Positions 7,456-16,768 of a stretch of DNA of 64,000 nt are shown piece after piece. How positions within the stretch are numbered: position 1 is the stretch's first letter; every line of letters begins with the position of its first letter. The translations under genes were made by a program, and so were the position numbers. The stretch lies in NCBI GenBank assembly GCA_945897365.1, contig CAMDFD010000004.1, positions 1 to 64,000 on the forward strand. The letters run 5' to 3'. This stretch comes from Bordetella parapertussis. Its GTDB lineage: Bacteria > Pseudomonadota > Gammaproteobacteria > Burkholderiales > Burkholderiaceae_B. The notes under the pieces are model-generated. The model ran no database searches. It had not been told where the DNA came from and worked only from the letters and a program-made list of their open reading frames with translations.

Positions 7456-7500
7456 GGACTAGCTCAGGGGCATCCGCCCTTGACCGTTCGGGCACTCAGA

Positions 7501-8433
7501 TCATGCAACGGCTGCCCCAAGATATCGGGCAATCGCACGCATACCGTAAAGGCCAGCTGCAGCTTCAGCGTCGCTGTTGTAGTTGGTATTGGTATTGACA
7601 TCATAGGTGTAGACCTCACCTGCCTCATCAACAATAAACTCAATTCCGGCGATCTCTATCCCGTTGTCGGCGATGAATCGCTGATAACGCTGGATAATGG
7701 AATGATCAAAACCCTCGATGATCTGAAAGCGTGGCGCAGGCGCTTCAGGTGCAGTTTCGCCCACCGGACAAAAAGCGTCGCCGATCTGGCAGACGTCAGC
7801 TGGACAGAGCTCAAAGCCCAACGAAGTATCAACGCGCACGGCATAAAGGAACTTGCCGCCGACGAATTCGACACGCGTAATGAAAGGCTGCGGTGCGCGA
7901 ATGTATTGCTGGATCAGCGTGATGCCATCGACGGAGGGCTCGAACTGCACGCTGTTCACATAGTCCTGCAGAGCATCGATATGATGGAAAAGTTTTACGC
8001 CTAGCCCTTTGCCTGCGCGATTATGTTTGGTGATGAAGGAGCCTGTCATCTGGCGGGCGGCTTCGATGATGTGCTGCTTGCCGACTGCAGCGATAGTGCG
8101 GGGGGGCTTGACCCCGTAATTTTGCAAAGCAACATACTGTGCGACCTTGCTAATTTCAAGTTGCAGGGCGCGGCTGCTGTTCACAACACGCCGACCGTGC
8201 GCCTCAAGCCAAGAGAGCACTGCTGCCGTGTATTCAGGCGCAAAGCGGTGATCGCGCGTGTGCGACGAAGCACTCATTCGGTTATAGAAAACGCCCTCCG
8301 GCGGTGGCACAGACAAATCTAGTTTGCCTTCGTCCAGAAACCACTCCTCGAAAGGTAACTCCAGCTCCCGAAAAGCTGCTTGCAACGGCTCCACCCAGAC
8401 GGAGTTCTCATGAATCACATAAATTTTGGACAT
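7501..8433 (-). CDS. ATP-grasp (RimK-like) ligase
   Basis: A 310-residue protein. After an N-terminal preATP-grasp part (YNRMSASSHTRDHR at about 51-64) comes the ATP-grasp core: SFITKHNRAGKGLGVKLF (about 133-150) is the phosphate-binding loop with its Lys, and GIEFIVDEAGEVYTYDVNTNTNYN near 270-293 holds the metal-binding Asp and Asn residues. RimK-type enzymes join an amino acid to a carboxylate with ATP. No biosynthetic partner is adjacent: the neighbours are a convergent cupin gene and a divergent lipase gene, so the substrates are unknown. Confidence 0.82.
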   Translation of the reverse strand: MSKIYVIHENSVWVEPLQAAFRELELPFEEWFLDEGKLDLSVPPPEGVFYNRMSASSHTRDHRFAPEYTAAVLSWLEAHGRRVVNSSRALQLEISKVAQYVALQNYGVKPPRTIAAVGKQHIIEAARQMTGSFITKHNRAGKGLGVKLFHHIDALQDYVNSVQFEPSVDGITLIQQYIRAPQPFITRVEFVGGKFLYAVRVDTSLGFELCPADVCQIGDAFCPVGETAPEAPAPRFQIIEGFDHSIIQRYQRFIADNGIEIAGIEFIVDEAGEVYTYDVNTNTNYNSDAEAAAGLYGMRAIARYLGAAVA

Positions 8434-8606
8434 ATCTCATCTTCATGATGCCGGCTACACAAACGCTATCCGGAACGGCATATCCGGATGGTGTGACAGC
8501 ATAATAAAAACGCAATAAAACCAAAACGACATTTTTGCCATTTCTTTATAACTAATTAGTCTAAAAATGCACGTGCGATATTGATCAATGCATACCGAGC
8601 AAATTA

Positions 8607-8634
8607 TTTACATGCAAACCAAATTTGGTATAGT
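8607..8634 (+). promoter_or_regulatory. Promoter candidate overlapped by a palindrome
   Basis: TTTACA (8607-8612), 16 bases, TATAGT (8629-8634) fits a sigma-70 promoter 31 bases before the lipase-like gene. The spacer and -10 edge contain the perfect palindrome ACCAAATTTGGT (8618-8629), where a bound regulator would block RNA polymerase. Confidence 0.5.
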
Positions 8635-8664
8635 TAATTTCCCTATTTTATTTTTGACTCATAT

Positions 8665-9963
8665 ATGAATAAGCTATTTAGATCTTTTTTATTGGGGACC
8701 CTCACTGTCTTATATTTTGCGGCCTCTTATGCCGAGCCTTCTATGCAGCCATTCTATGAGGCGGTTGGAAAAATCAATCCTAATGGCAAGCTAGGGCAAG
8801 TCATCAAGCAAGAAAAGATCAGCACACCAATTAAAGGTGCGCAAGCATGGCGTATTGCCTATATTTCGTCCGATATTGCAGAGCGCCCAACGATTTCAAC
8901 AGGTTTGCTTGTAGCGCCGGTGGGCCCAGCCCCCATAGAGGGGCGTCCTGTATTAGCTTGGGCGCATGGCACAACAGGCACAGCGCAAAATTGTGGACCG
9001 TCCCAAGTGACCAATCCTGCTGTTCCATTGAATCAGTACTTCTTAGTAGGCGGTAATTCGTGGACGGATTATGGCATTCCAAACTTAGAGGAGTTTATTA
9101 AAGAGGGCTATGTTGTTGTAGCAACCGACTACCAAGGGTTGGGCGGCGGCGGTAAGCATCAATATGCAGTGGCTGGAACCAACGGACGCGATTTAATTAA
9201 CTCAGCGCGCGCGGCAATTTCCATAAAAGATACTGGGGCGAATAAGCGCACTATTTTCTATGGTTGGTCGCAAGGTGGCGGCGCAACGATTGCCGCTGCC
9301 AGCTTAGGGGACTATTTAAATAAGAAGGGTACTGTGACCGATGATTTGCAGGTGCTAGGATTTGTTGCCATGGCCCCTGAAGATGCCGCGGTGATGATCC
9401 AGAATGGCACCAAGGATCAGGCGTCTGCCGATAAAGCCATTAATGGACTTATTCAGTTATTTTCAGACAATGTATTTAATTTCTCCCATTTTGCAATGAC
9501 TATGTGGGGGACTCAAGCGGCCTATCCCAATCTCAAGCTCAGTGATCTATTCACAGATCAAGGTTCCAATGTTATTGATCAAGTGTTCTCGAACAAATGT
9601 ATGCATGTGGTTTCAGATACCCTCAACTACACCTATGGCAATCAGTTCAAAACACTTATAAGTGATAAGCCAACCAATACAATGGCTTGGGTCAAAGCCC
9701 TCATTGATGGCAGCGTCTTGCCCGTTAAGCCGGTTGCGCCGGTAGTGATCTATTGGGGCACGAAAGATACCGCGGTACCTCCAATCATGCACGAACTTTA
9801 TCAAAAACAAATGTGTGGCATGGGTGGCAATATCGAGCGCATTCAATTGCCTGGGGAGCAAACGCATTTCTCAACTCCTGGGGTTTCTGCTCCGATGTAC
9901 CTTAAATGGGTGAAGGATCGTATTGCTGGCAAGCCCACATTAAACGGTTGCCCTAAAGGCTAG
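8665..9963 (+). CDS. Secreted lipase/alpha-beta hydrolase (secretory lipase family)
   Basis: A 432-residue protein with a signal peptide (MNKLFRSFLLGTLTVLYFAASYA). The alpha/beta-hydrolase elements are the nucleophile elbow YGWSQGGGA near residue 197-205 (Ser in GWSQG), an acid in WGTKDTAVPP (about 367-376) and the His in EQTHFSTPG (about 396-404). AWAHGTTGTAQNC near 95 is the oxyanion segment, as in secretory lipases (LIP family). Two or more Cys pairs suggest disulfides in the periplasm or outside. It probably hydrolyses esters. It stands alone, divergent from the ATP-grasp gene, with its own promoter candidate. Confidence 0.85.
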   Translation: MNKLFRSFLLGTLTVLYFAASYAEPSMQPFYEAVGKINPNGKLGQVIKQEKISTPIKGAQAWRIAYISSDIAERPTISTGLLVAPVGPAPIEGRPVLAWAHGTTGTAQNCGPSQVTNPAVPLNQYFLVGGNSWTDYGIPNLEEFIKEGYVVVATDYQGLGGGGKHQYAVAGTNGRDLINSARAAISIKDTGANKRTIFYGWSQGGGATIAAASLGDYLNKKGTVTDDLQVLGFVAMAPEDAAVMIQNGTKDQASADKAINGLIQLFSDNVFNFSHFAMTMWGTQAAYPNLKLSDLFTDQGSNVIDQVFSNKCMHVVSDTLNYTYGNQFKTLISDKPTNTMAWVKALIDGSVLPVKPVAPVVIYWGTKDTAVPPIMHELYQKQMCGMGGNIERIQLPGEQTHFSTPGVSAPMYLKWVKDRIAGKPTLNGCPKG

Positions 9964-10082
9964 AAATAGAGTCAAACATCCTGGCGCTGGATTTGTGGTG
10001 AAGCTGCCCTCTGCCGTCTAGAAAGGCATGCTACTCCATTCAGTCAAAAAAATATGATACGTCTCATCCTCTAAAGTGACTA

Positions 10083-10544
10083 ATGCCTTACTCATTACGT
10101 ATTAGACCCATCACGAATATAGATTATGAAGCATGGCTCCCTCTTTGGGATGGCTACAACGCGTTCTATGGACGGCACGGTGAAACTGGCCTCAACTTGA
10201 ACATCACACAAACAACATGGGGGCGCTTCTTAAATAAAAACGAGCCTGTAAATGCCTTTGTTGCTGAGCAAAATGGCCAGCTAGTCGGACTCGTACATTT
10301 TATTTTCCATCGAAGTACATCGCGACTCAATGATGTCTGCTACTTACAAGATCTTTATGTCAATAAAGATCTTCGCGGCACGGGTATTGGTCGCCAATTA
10401 ATTCAGGCAGTTTATGACGCCGCGCTAAAAGCTGGATCTACACGCGTCTATTGGCAAACACAAGATTCCAACACTGCTGGTCGCGCCCTGTATGACAAGG
10501 TCGCTAAACACCTAGGATTCATTGTTTATTCTCATGAACTCTAG
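10083..10544 (+). CDS. GNAT family N-acetyltransferase
   Basis: A 153-residue GNAT-fold protein. VCYLQDLYVNKDLRGTGIGRQLIQAV (about 87-112) is the beta4/acetyl-CoA pyrophosphate loop, with the R-G-T-G-I-G form of motif A, and VYWQTQDSNTAGRALYDK follows as motif B. The substrate (amine, amino acid or peptide) cannot be inferred. It lies about 120 bases after the lipase gene with no clear link. Confidence 0.85.
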   Translation: MPYSLRIRPITNIDYEAWLPLWDGYNAFYGRHGETGLNLNITQTTWGRFLNKNEPVNAFVAEQNGQLVGLVHFIFHRSTSRLNDVCYLQDLYVNKDLRGTGIGRQLIQAVYDAALKAGSTRVYWQTQDSNTAGRALYDKVAKHLGFIVYSHEL

Positions 10545-10576
10545 TTTTTTTGGATCATCATTATGAGGCTTCTAAT

Positions 10577-11584
10577 CTACTGCTTTGAGCCTTCAGTAAG
10601 TCTACGTCCTAGTGAAACAGCATAGGGGGCTGTTCTAGCAGGCAAAAGAGGGTCAGCCGCCCCCTCAACCCCTTGGGGCATTCTGTTTGGATCGAAGGTA
10701 ATATTTAAACAGGGGCCACCAGCGTCGTCTGACACCGAAACAATTTTGAGGACGCCTAATGTCAGTTTTTTGCGTCCCTCAGGAAGCGGGATAGTCGCGT
10801 TAGTGAGAATATCGCCAGGTTCAGCAAGCTCAAGATTGAAATTAAAAGCTGCTTTACCACTCATGACACGCTGACGTAAATCATCAAATAAAAAATTAGG
10901 ACCTTTTGTTTTTGCATCTTCCTCGGTCAGAGTTTGCACTCCACCGACAGGCTCGAAAATCCATTTACCCCACATCTTTTCTTTTTTTTCATTAGAGAAG
11001 CCAAATCCATGTACGCCCCAATAATTTGTTGACACGTAGCTGGCAGGAACAGGTTGGGAAGCATAATATTTCCCTTGAAGCAGTACTTCAGGATTAGCCT
11101 CCACAAAAGCCTTAACTTTTGCTTGATCTACAGCTTTAGTATGCGGATCGGGCTGCAAGGACTGCAAGCGACCAAACAACTGTTCTGGAGTTGCAGCGCC
11201 AAATACGGGCGCTGAAATATTCCCCATCTGCCAAACCTCGTTGTTAGGTAGGTTGAATTGCAGCGCTAAATTGCGTTGTGTTTTTGTGTTATCGCTCACC
11301 TTTGGGTTTCCTCCACCCACAGAAAAACGCACGATAACGGAGATGGGGTTACCACTAAATGCTGATGAACTTGAAATTTGTCGCCCCGCAGCGCTGCCGA
11401 CAAACTCTCCCATCGCACAAACTCCCTTAGCCCCAGAGCGACGAAAACCTTCAAACTTTCCGCTGGTTGCCTCAAACTGATCAACCATTTTGCTGGGATC
11501 GGGATTAGCGTGAACTATGGTTGTAAAAGTAACACTCGGCAGCAAACAAACCAAATACGTAAACAAATATTTTGAGGCTTTCAT
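10577..11584 (-). CDS. Catalase-family peroxidase-like protein lacking the distal His
   Basis: A 335-residue secreted protein (signal peptide ending VHANP) of the SrpA-like catalase-related peroxidase family, about 300-340 residues. It shows the family blocks VIVRFSVGGGNPK, LALQFNLP, NEVWQM, LFDDLRQRVMSG, LELAEPGD, ITFDPNRMPQGVE and DPLLPARTAPYAVSLGRR, the last holding the Tyr expected as heme ligand. The position of the distal catalytic His, normally N-H-A-K-G, reads FRRSGAKGVC here: His is replaced by Gly (codon GGG). So heme binding is likely, but normal catalase/peroxidase chemistry is doubtful. No frameshift is seen. It is divergent from the P450 gene. Confidence 0.82.
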   Translation of the reverse strand: MKASKYLFTYLVCLLPSVTFTTIVHANPDPSKMVDQFEATSGKFEGFRRSGAKGVCAMGEFVGSAAGRQISSSSAFSGNPISVIVRFSVGGGNPKVSDNTKTQRNLALQFNLPNNEVWQMGNISAPVFGAATPEQLFGRLQSLQPDPHTKAVDQAKVKAFVEANPEVLLQGKYYASQPVPASYVSTNYWGVHGFGFSNEKKEKMWGKWIFEPVGGVQTLTEEDAKTKGPNFLFDDLRQRVMSGKAAFNFNLELAEPGDILTNATIPLPEGRKKLTLGVLKIVSVSDDAGGPCLNITFDPNRMPQGVEGAADPLLPARTAPYAVSLGRRLTEGSKQ

Positions 11585-11774
11585 ATAAATAGGCTCATAA
11601 TAATGACTGATAATTTAATCGTACTATCGATATAAGCCGAATGTACAGCTTTCAATTTGTGAGCCATAAAACACAAAAGAATTTCTTTGTCATTTTTTAT
11701 TGCTCCAGAATTTATTTATTCAATACATTTCAAAAAAAACTTAACTTTTCTACCTAACTTTGTAAGATCAAAAT

Positions 11775-12983
11775 ATGACAGCTGATAAGGATCAAGTGGA
11801 AAATGCTGACGGTACCTCGCACAACACCGTTGTAGAAAACATTCGGGTTGAGTCGCCTGACGACTGGGTGAGAGAGACAAAACCTGTTTATTGGAATGCT
11901 TCAAAAAACGCCTGGATTTTGACTCGCCACACTGATATTGGCCTCGTGCTAAGAGATTCTCGGTTTTCTGTAGAAGCTCCCTTTGGTAACAATGCGGATC
12001 AGGATGCCGGTGGACTCATGGCAGAGGTACTGCAGGGATGGCTTGTTTTTAAAAACCCTCCAGAGCACACAAGATTGCGTCAGGTTCTTCAAGGCGCTTT
12101 CATGTCGCGACCGATTGAAATGATGCGACCTAGTATTTTGGCGATTGCAAATGAAGCTTTGGACAAGATTGGTACACGCAGTGCCGTTGATCTGATTGAG
12201 GAGTTTGCAGTACCCGTTCCGGCGACGGTGATTAGCGACTTGTGCGGAGCTAAACGTGAGCATGCACACAAAATATTACGCTGGGCCGTTGAGCTACCCA
12301 AAGCCGTGCTCGAAGGGCAAAAAGAAAAGTCACAGAAAGAGCTCGCCGAGTGTGTGGAATTTTTTCGTCAGCTTGTACATGAACAGAGAGTAAACCCAGG
12401 TTCGAACATAACCTCCGTGATGATAAAGGGCGGGAAAAGTGCTGACCCTTTTACAGACGATGAAATTGTTGCTACGTTGGTTTTGATATTAATTGCAGGT
12501 CACGAGACAACTGCCATCACACTTGCCAATGGAATTTATGCACTGCTTCGAAATCCAGAGCAGCTTGCGTTGTTGGAGCAAAACAAAAAACTGATACCTG
12601 TCGCAGTAGAGGAATTTATGAGGTTTGACGGACCCGTTTCAAATCTTATTCGCATTGCTCATGAAAATGTAGAAATCGGGGGGCAGCAGATTAAAAAATT
12701 TGATCGATTGCAACTCAGCATCTACGCTTCTGGCCATGACCCTGAAGTTTTTAAGCAAACGGGTTTTGATATTACAAGACAGAAAAATCATCACATAGCC
12801 TTCGGGAAGGGAATCCACTTGTGTCTGGGCGCTCCCTTGGCCAGGCTCATGTCATCCGTTGCACTGGAAGCTCTTCTTGACCGATATAAAAATTTGCAAC
12901 TTCAACCAGACGCTTTCGCCTGGACTGAGGCTGATAATCCAAGACGTAAAAAATGCTTACCGGTTTTGATGACAAAAAGGTAA
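11775..12983 (+). CDS. Cytochrome P450, bacterial soluble type
   Basis: A 402-residue class-I P450. The I-helix oxygen-activation motif AGHETT is near residue 241, the K-helix ExxR is EEFMR near 282, and the heme loop FGKGIHLCLGAPLARL is near 344-359 with the Cys thiolate. Length and sequence match soluble bacterial P450s such as CYP107-like or linalool/biotin-type enzymes. It needs a ferredoxin and reductase, which are not adjacent. Start is ATG 11775. The neighbouring catalase-like gene is divergent; a heme-linked pairing is possible but only inferred. Confidence 0.92.
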   Translation: MTADKDQVENADGTSHNTVVENIRVESPDDWVRETKPVYWNASKNAWILTRHTDIGLVLRDSRFSVEAPFGNNADQDAGGLMAEVLQGWLVFKNPPEHTRLRQVLQGAFMSRPIEMMRPSILAIANEALDKIGTRSAVDLIEEFAVPVPATVISDLCGAKREHAHKILRWAVELPKAVLEGQKEKSQKELAECVEFFRQLVHEQRVNPGSNITSVMIKGGKSADPFTDDEIVATLVLILIAGHETTAITLANGIYALLRNPEQLALLEQNKKLIPVAVEEFMRFDGPVSNLIRIAHENVEIGGQQIKKFDRLQLSIYASGHDPEVFKQTGFDITRQKNHHIAFGKGIHLCLGAPLARLMSSVALEALLDRYKNLQLQPDAFAWTEADNPRRKKCLPVLMTKR

Positions 12984-13074
12984 AGGAAATAAGCCACACG
13001 GAGCTGATTCCTTCATGCCTTTTATCAAAATGACTGCTGCATTTGTGTCTGATTTTAATGACGCAGAGCAACTT

Positions 13075-14094
13075 TTAGGGAATCAGACTCAAAAAGAGAT
13101 ACGCTGCGAATACCACTAAATGCACTGCACCTTGAAGTATCGTTGCACGACCTACCGCGATCGTTAGGATGCTAAGTAAAAAAGTCAGTCCTAAAAAGGT
13201 CATACCTAATGCATCGATACCTAAGCTTATGGGCAAATCGAACACGACCGAAACGAAGGCAACGGCTGGAATCGTGAGCCCAATACTTGCTAGCGCCGAG
13301 CCGATAGAGAGGTTTAAGCTGGTTTGTAGGCGATTATTAAATCCAGCGCGTGTTGCGGCGACGCCCTCGGGAAGCAAGACCAGCAAAGCGATTGCAATGC
13401 CCACGACTGCGCGTGGCGCACCCATTTCATCGATTGCTAACTCAATAGACGGGCTTAAGGCTTTGGCGAGGAGAACCACTAAAATGAGCGAAATCAACAA
13501 TAGAATGCCGCTGACGAGTGTTTTTGCATTCGAGGGAGGGGAAGCATGACTGATGGGATTTGCAGATCCAGCTTCGCTTTGTTGCAGAAAATGATCGCGA
13601 TGTCGAATTGTTTGTACGAAGACAAAGGTCCCATACAGTACTAAAGACATAGCACCGGCAAATATCAATTGACTATCTGAAAAGGTAGGACCTAGTGTTG
13701 TAGTTGTAAAGTTAGGCATCACAAGGGTCATCACTGCCAGTGCAATCAAGACGGTCAAGCTCGAATTGCTGCCTTCAATGCGAAACGATAAAACGCGGTG
13801 CCGTAAGCCACCTAAAAATATCGATATCCCAATAATCCCGTTCATAACAATCATGACCGTGGCAAAGACAGCGTCACGAGCAATTAATGCACCGTCTTCA
13901 CCTGCCGACAACATAATTGAAACAATTAAAGCGACCTCAATAATTGTGACGCATAATGCTAAGACAAGCGTACCGAATGGTTCGCCTGTTTTATGCGCAA
14001 TCACTTCTGCCTGATGGACCGCATTGATGACAGCAGCGATCAATAGCACTGCAACTAAGAGGATTTGCCAAAGAGATTCTGGATATGGAAGCAT
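13075..14094 (-). CDS. chaA: ChaA-type calcium/cation:proton antiporter
   Basis: A 339-residue membrane protein with about eleven hydrophobic segments in two homologous Na_Ca_ex halves. The first half has GEPFGTLVLALCVTIIEVALI (Glu in the exchanger motif, about 36-56) and the second VVGIAIALLVLLPEGVAATRAG (about 226-247). The acidic residues in these repeats carry the ion. ChaA exports Ca2+, Na+ or K+ against protons at alkaline pH. It is a single gene; the P450 gene converges on it. Confidence 0.85.
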   Translation of the reverse strand: MLPYPESLWQILLVAVLLIAAVINAVHQAEVIAHKTGEPFGTLVLALCVTIIEVALIVSIMLSAGEDGALIARDAVFATVMIVMNGIIGISIFLGGLRHRVLSFRIEGSNSSLTVLIALAVMTLVMPNFTTTTLGPTFSDSQLIFAGAMSLVLYGTFVFVQTIRHRDHFLQQSEAGSANPISHASPPSNAKTLVSGILLLISLILVVLLAKALSPSIELAIDEMGAPRAVVGIAIALLVLLPEGVAATRAGFNNRLQTSLNLSIGSALASIGLTIPAVAFVSVVFDLPISLGIDALGMTFLGLTFLLSILTIAVGRATILQGAVHLVVFAAYLFLSLIP

Positions 14095-14150
14095 GGTGAA
14101 AGGCTGCGTCTCGATTGAATTTAGCCCGAATGAAAATAATTCGGGAACTG

Positions 14151-15476
14151 TTAATTAATCAGCACTGAGGGTGAAGGCGGAATAGAACCTGGCACCTTGC
14201 TTAACGTGAGAATTTCAGAAAGCAAGACTAGCACTTCGCGTGATCTACTTGTTCGCTCGGCCGGAATTGAGTATGTATCGCCACGATAAGAAACCTTAGC
14301 GACTGGGAGTATCGAGGGATTGTTTTTAACCACCTCAAATAATGGTAACGATGATTCATCGTCGTTTAAATCATTGACCATGCCTGGCTTGGTCCCAAAA
14401 AAATCAGAATTTTTAACTTTGATTATTTTGGGGTTTGGTTGAAGCTGTAATGAAACAATATTGCCCAAAAAAGCGTAAATATTTCTGGGTGAACGCAGTT
14501 TGATCGCAAGGGTGTTTTTATCACTGTTTGTCGCCCCAGGCTTAGAGAGATCTCCAATTAAATTGTGGGGAATATCTGAATTTTTGTAATGTGGATTACA
14601 AAACGCAGAGTCATTAAACTGTTTTTCTAACTGTATCTCTCTTTTATTTTTAATTAAACACATTCTTGTGACGGGTGTGATACGAACAAACTCATACAAA
14701 CGTGTCTTATTTCGTTTGTCATTCACAGGCACCAGTCTGACATTCGGGATGGTATAAAAAGGTGTCACTTTATCTAGATTTTGCGACACAAAATCTAGAT
14801 CTATTGGCCCGGACAAGACCTCTCTCTGTGTCACCACTTCAGTTTTGAGACCGCTATCGATCAAACGATAAAGAATACGCTGAAACTCAGCATAATTTGG
14901 GCTCGCTGGATCATTCTCCCACTGATGAGTCACATTATCTTCACCATCACGGATCTGCACGTTTTCGATTACCAAAGAATACAGGACAGACTTTGGACCT
15001 GCGCTGTTATTAGTCAGACTGTTGATGTCCTCTGGCTTTAGATCAGTCAAAAATGATTGCATGAAAGACTGATTATCGAGGGATGATTGCGTGAAATTAA
15101 AGCCGTTGTTGACTCCAAAACCGACACTCGGAGCGTAGTACGATCCGGCATTCGCGGCAACAGACGAAAAAAATCCACCAATGCTCGCTGGATTAGCACT
15201 CATGATGCTGGTCGAGACCCCTACCGATGAAGCAATCGTACCCGAACCCACGACAGTAGGCATGTCTAAAAACGTCATTGGTAACTGTTCGGATGCCCTG
15301 ATGACATTAATCAGAATATTATCGTTGGCATAGCCCTCTAACACTTCGCGATAAGAAGACGACATCGCCTGAAAGGAAGTTGATCCCGTCATACCGCAAC
15401 CAGTCAATAACGCAGACAAAAACGTTATGAAGCAAACAGCCTTAATCGAATGATAGTTTCGCTGGATCAATTTCAT
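14151..15476 (-). CDS. Large lipoprotein of unknown function
   Basis: A 441-residue protein with a lipoprotein signal: hydrophobic stretch then lipobox LTGCG (Cys about residue 27). The following FQAMSSSYREVLEGYANDNILINVIRASEQLPMTFLDMPTVVGSG region and the SPRNIYAFLGNIVSLQL region near 330 look like a family seen in Burkholderiales next to secretion or envelope genes, but I cannot name it. It ends without transmembrane helices. It follows the ChaA gene divergently in no evident operon. Predicted to be anchored to a membrane facing the periplasm. Confidence 0.7.
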   Translation of the reverse strand: MKLIQRNYHSIKAVCFITFLSALLTGCGMTGSTSFQAMSSSYREVLEGYANDNILINVIRASEQLPMTFLDMPTVVGSGTIASSVGVSTSIMSANPASIGGFFSSVAANAGSYYAPSVGFGVNNGFNFTQSSLDNQSFMQSFLTDLKPEDINSLTNNSAGPKSVLYSLVIENVQIRDGEDNVTHQWENDPASPNYAEFQRILYRLIDSGLKTEVVTQREVLSGPIDLDFVSQNLDKVTPFYTIPNVRLVPVNDKRNKTRLYEFVRITPVTRMCLIKNKREIQLEKQFNDSAFCNPHYKNSDIPHNLIGDLSKPGATNSDKNTLAIKLRSPRNIYAFLGNIVSLQLQPNPKIIKVKNSDFFGTKPGMVNDLNDDESSLPLFEVVKNNPSILPVAKVSYRGDTYSIPAERTSRSREVLVLLSEILTLSKVPGSIPPSPSVLIN

Positions 15477-15725
15477 CAGGGTACCTAAAATTAAGCATGA
15501 CGAGACGTCTTTTTTAAGCCAATATTAAAACCCAAAATCAATGGGTGATTTCGCTAAATTTCAATCGTCACCCAAGGGATTCTACCTAGCCCCGAGATTG
15601 ATCTTTTCTTTTAGCATCAACTGCAGAAGCAAAATAATCTTAACGTATTTAATATAGCAATACTTAGCCCAATGATTGAGGCTTTGTCTGCTCAGGCGCT
15701 CAATCACCTTGATCTGGAGAAGTTT

Positions 15726-16706
15726 ATGAAACTTATACAACGCGCAACGCTCGTCATGGCCGGTGTTCTGACCCTTGGTTTAGCCACTACTGCATATTCA
15801 CAATCCGTAATGCGCAACAGCATCTCAGTCGCGCAAAACTCGCATCAGGGTGTGGGAATTGATGTGCTCGCCCAAGAGGTAGAAAAAGGCACAAAAGGCC
15901 GAATCATTATTAAAAACTTTTATTCAGGCAGCCTGGGTGGTGAACGAGAAAGCATTGAGTCTGTTCAGCTAGGCACGCAGGAACTCACGGGCACAAGCAC
16001 TGGACCAGTGCCAAATTTTGTGCCTGCTGTTCGTATTTTAGATATCCCATTTTTATTCCGTGACAAAGCCCATGCACGCGCTGTCCTAGACGGCCCTATT
16101 GGTCAGGCAATGCTCAAAGAGTTTGATAGTAAAGGCTTCAAAGCACTGGCATGGTCTGAGAATGGTGTGCGACACATGACTAATAGCAAGAGACCCGTGA
16201 ACGGACCCGATGATTTAAAAGGTCTCAAGATGCGCACCATGGAAAACCCCGTCCATGTGGCGGCATACAAAGGTTTTGGGATCATCACAACTCCGATGGC
16301 TTTTCCTGAGGTTTTTACAGCCTTGCAACAAGGTGTTGTGGATGGCCAAGAGAACCCGCTTTCAGTCATTATGGCGGCAAAGTTTGACCAAGTACAAAAG
16401 CACATGACCTTGACAGGTCACGTCTACAGTCCCGCCATTTTTCTAATGAACAAAGCAGCCTTTGACAAGTTGTCACCCGCTGATCAAAAAGTATTCTTAG
16501 ATGCGGCCAAGGTTGCGTCTCAAGCTCAACGCGCCCGCGTTGATCAAGATGATGCCAATGGTGTGGCTGAGCTGCGCAAGAAAGGCATGTTGGTCGTCGA
16601 AAATGTCGACAAAGCTCCCTTTGTCGCAAAACTTAAACCGGTGAATGCTCAGTTTGAAAAAGAATTTGGCAAAGATAAGATCGACGCCATCCGTAATTAC
16701 AAGTAA
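15726..16706 (+). CDS. dctP: TRAP transporter solute-binding protein DctP
   Basis: A 326-residue periplasmic receptor. The signal peptide ends near AYSQS. DctP-family blocks are ESIESVQLGTQELTGTSTG, DIPFLFRDKAHARAVLDG, KGFKALAWSENGVRHMTNSKRPV and LKGLKMRTMENPVHV, the last with the conserved Arg that binds the ligand carboxylate, then PMAFPEVFTALQQGVVDGQENP. I prefer ATG 15726 because GGAGAAG precedes it and the signal peptide starts there. DctP captures C4-dicarboxylates or related acids and delivers them to the DctQM sodium symporter encoded next. Substrate unknown. Confidence 0.93.
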   Translation: MKLIQRATLVMAGVLTLGLATTAYSQSVMRNSISVAQNSHQGVGIDVLAQEVEKGTKGRIIIKNFYSGSLGGERESIESVQLGTQELTGTSTGPVPNFVPAVRILDIPFLFRDKAHARAVLDGPIGQAMLKEFDSKGFKALAWSENGVRHMTNSKRPVNGPDDLKGLKMRTMENPVHVAAYKGFGIITTPMAFPEVFTALQQGVVDGQENPLSVIMAAKFDQVQKHMTLTGHVYSPAIFLMNKAAFDKLSPADQKVFLDAAKVASQAQRARVDQDDANGVAELRKKGMLVVENVDKAPFVAKLKPVNAQFEKEFGKDKIDAIRNYK

Positions 16707-16722
16707 TTGAGAGTGATCTGAC

Positions 16723-16752
16723 ATGGGCGTAGCGCGCAAGTGCTACGCCCAT
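16723..16752 (+). promoter_or_regulatory. Intercistronic hairpin between dctP and dctQ
   Basis: ATGGGCGTAGC and GCTACGCCCAT form a perfect 11-bp stem with an 8-base loop, followed by TCTTTCT, a weak T-run. It lies between dctP and dctQ. It may partly end transcription or protect the dctP 3' end, giving more receptor than membrane subunits. Confidence 0.65.
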
Positions 16753-16768
16753 TCTTTCTGGATTCAGA

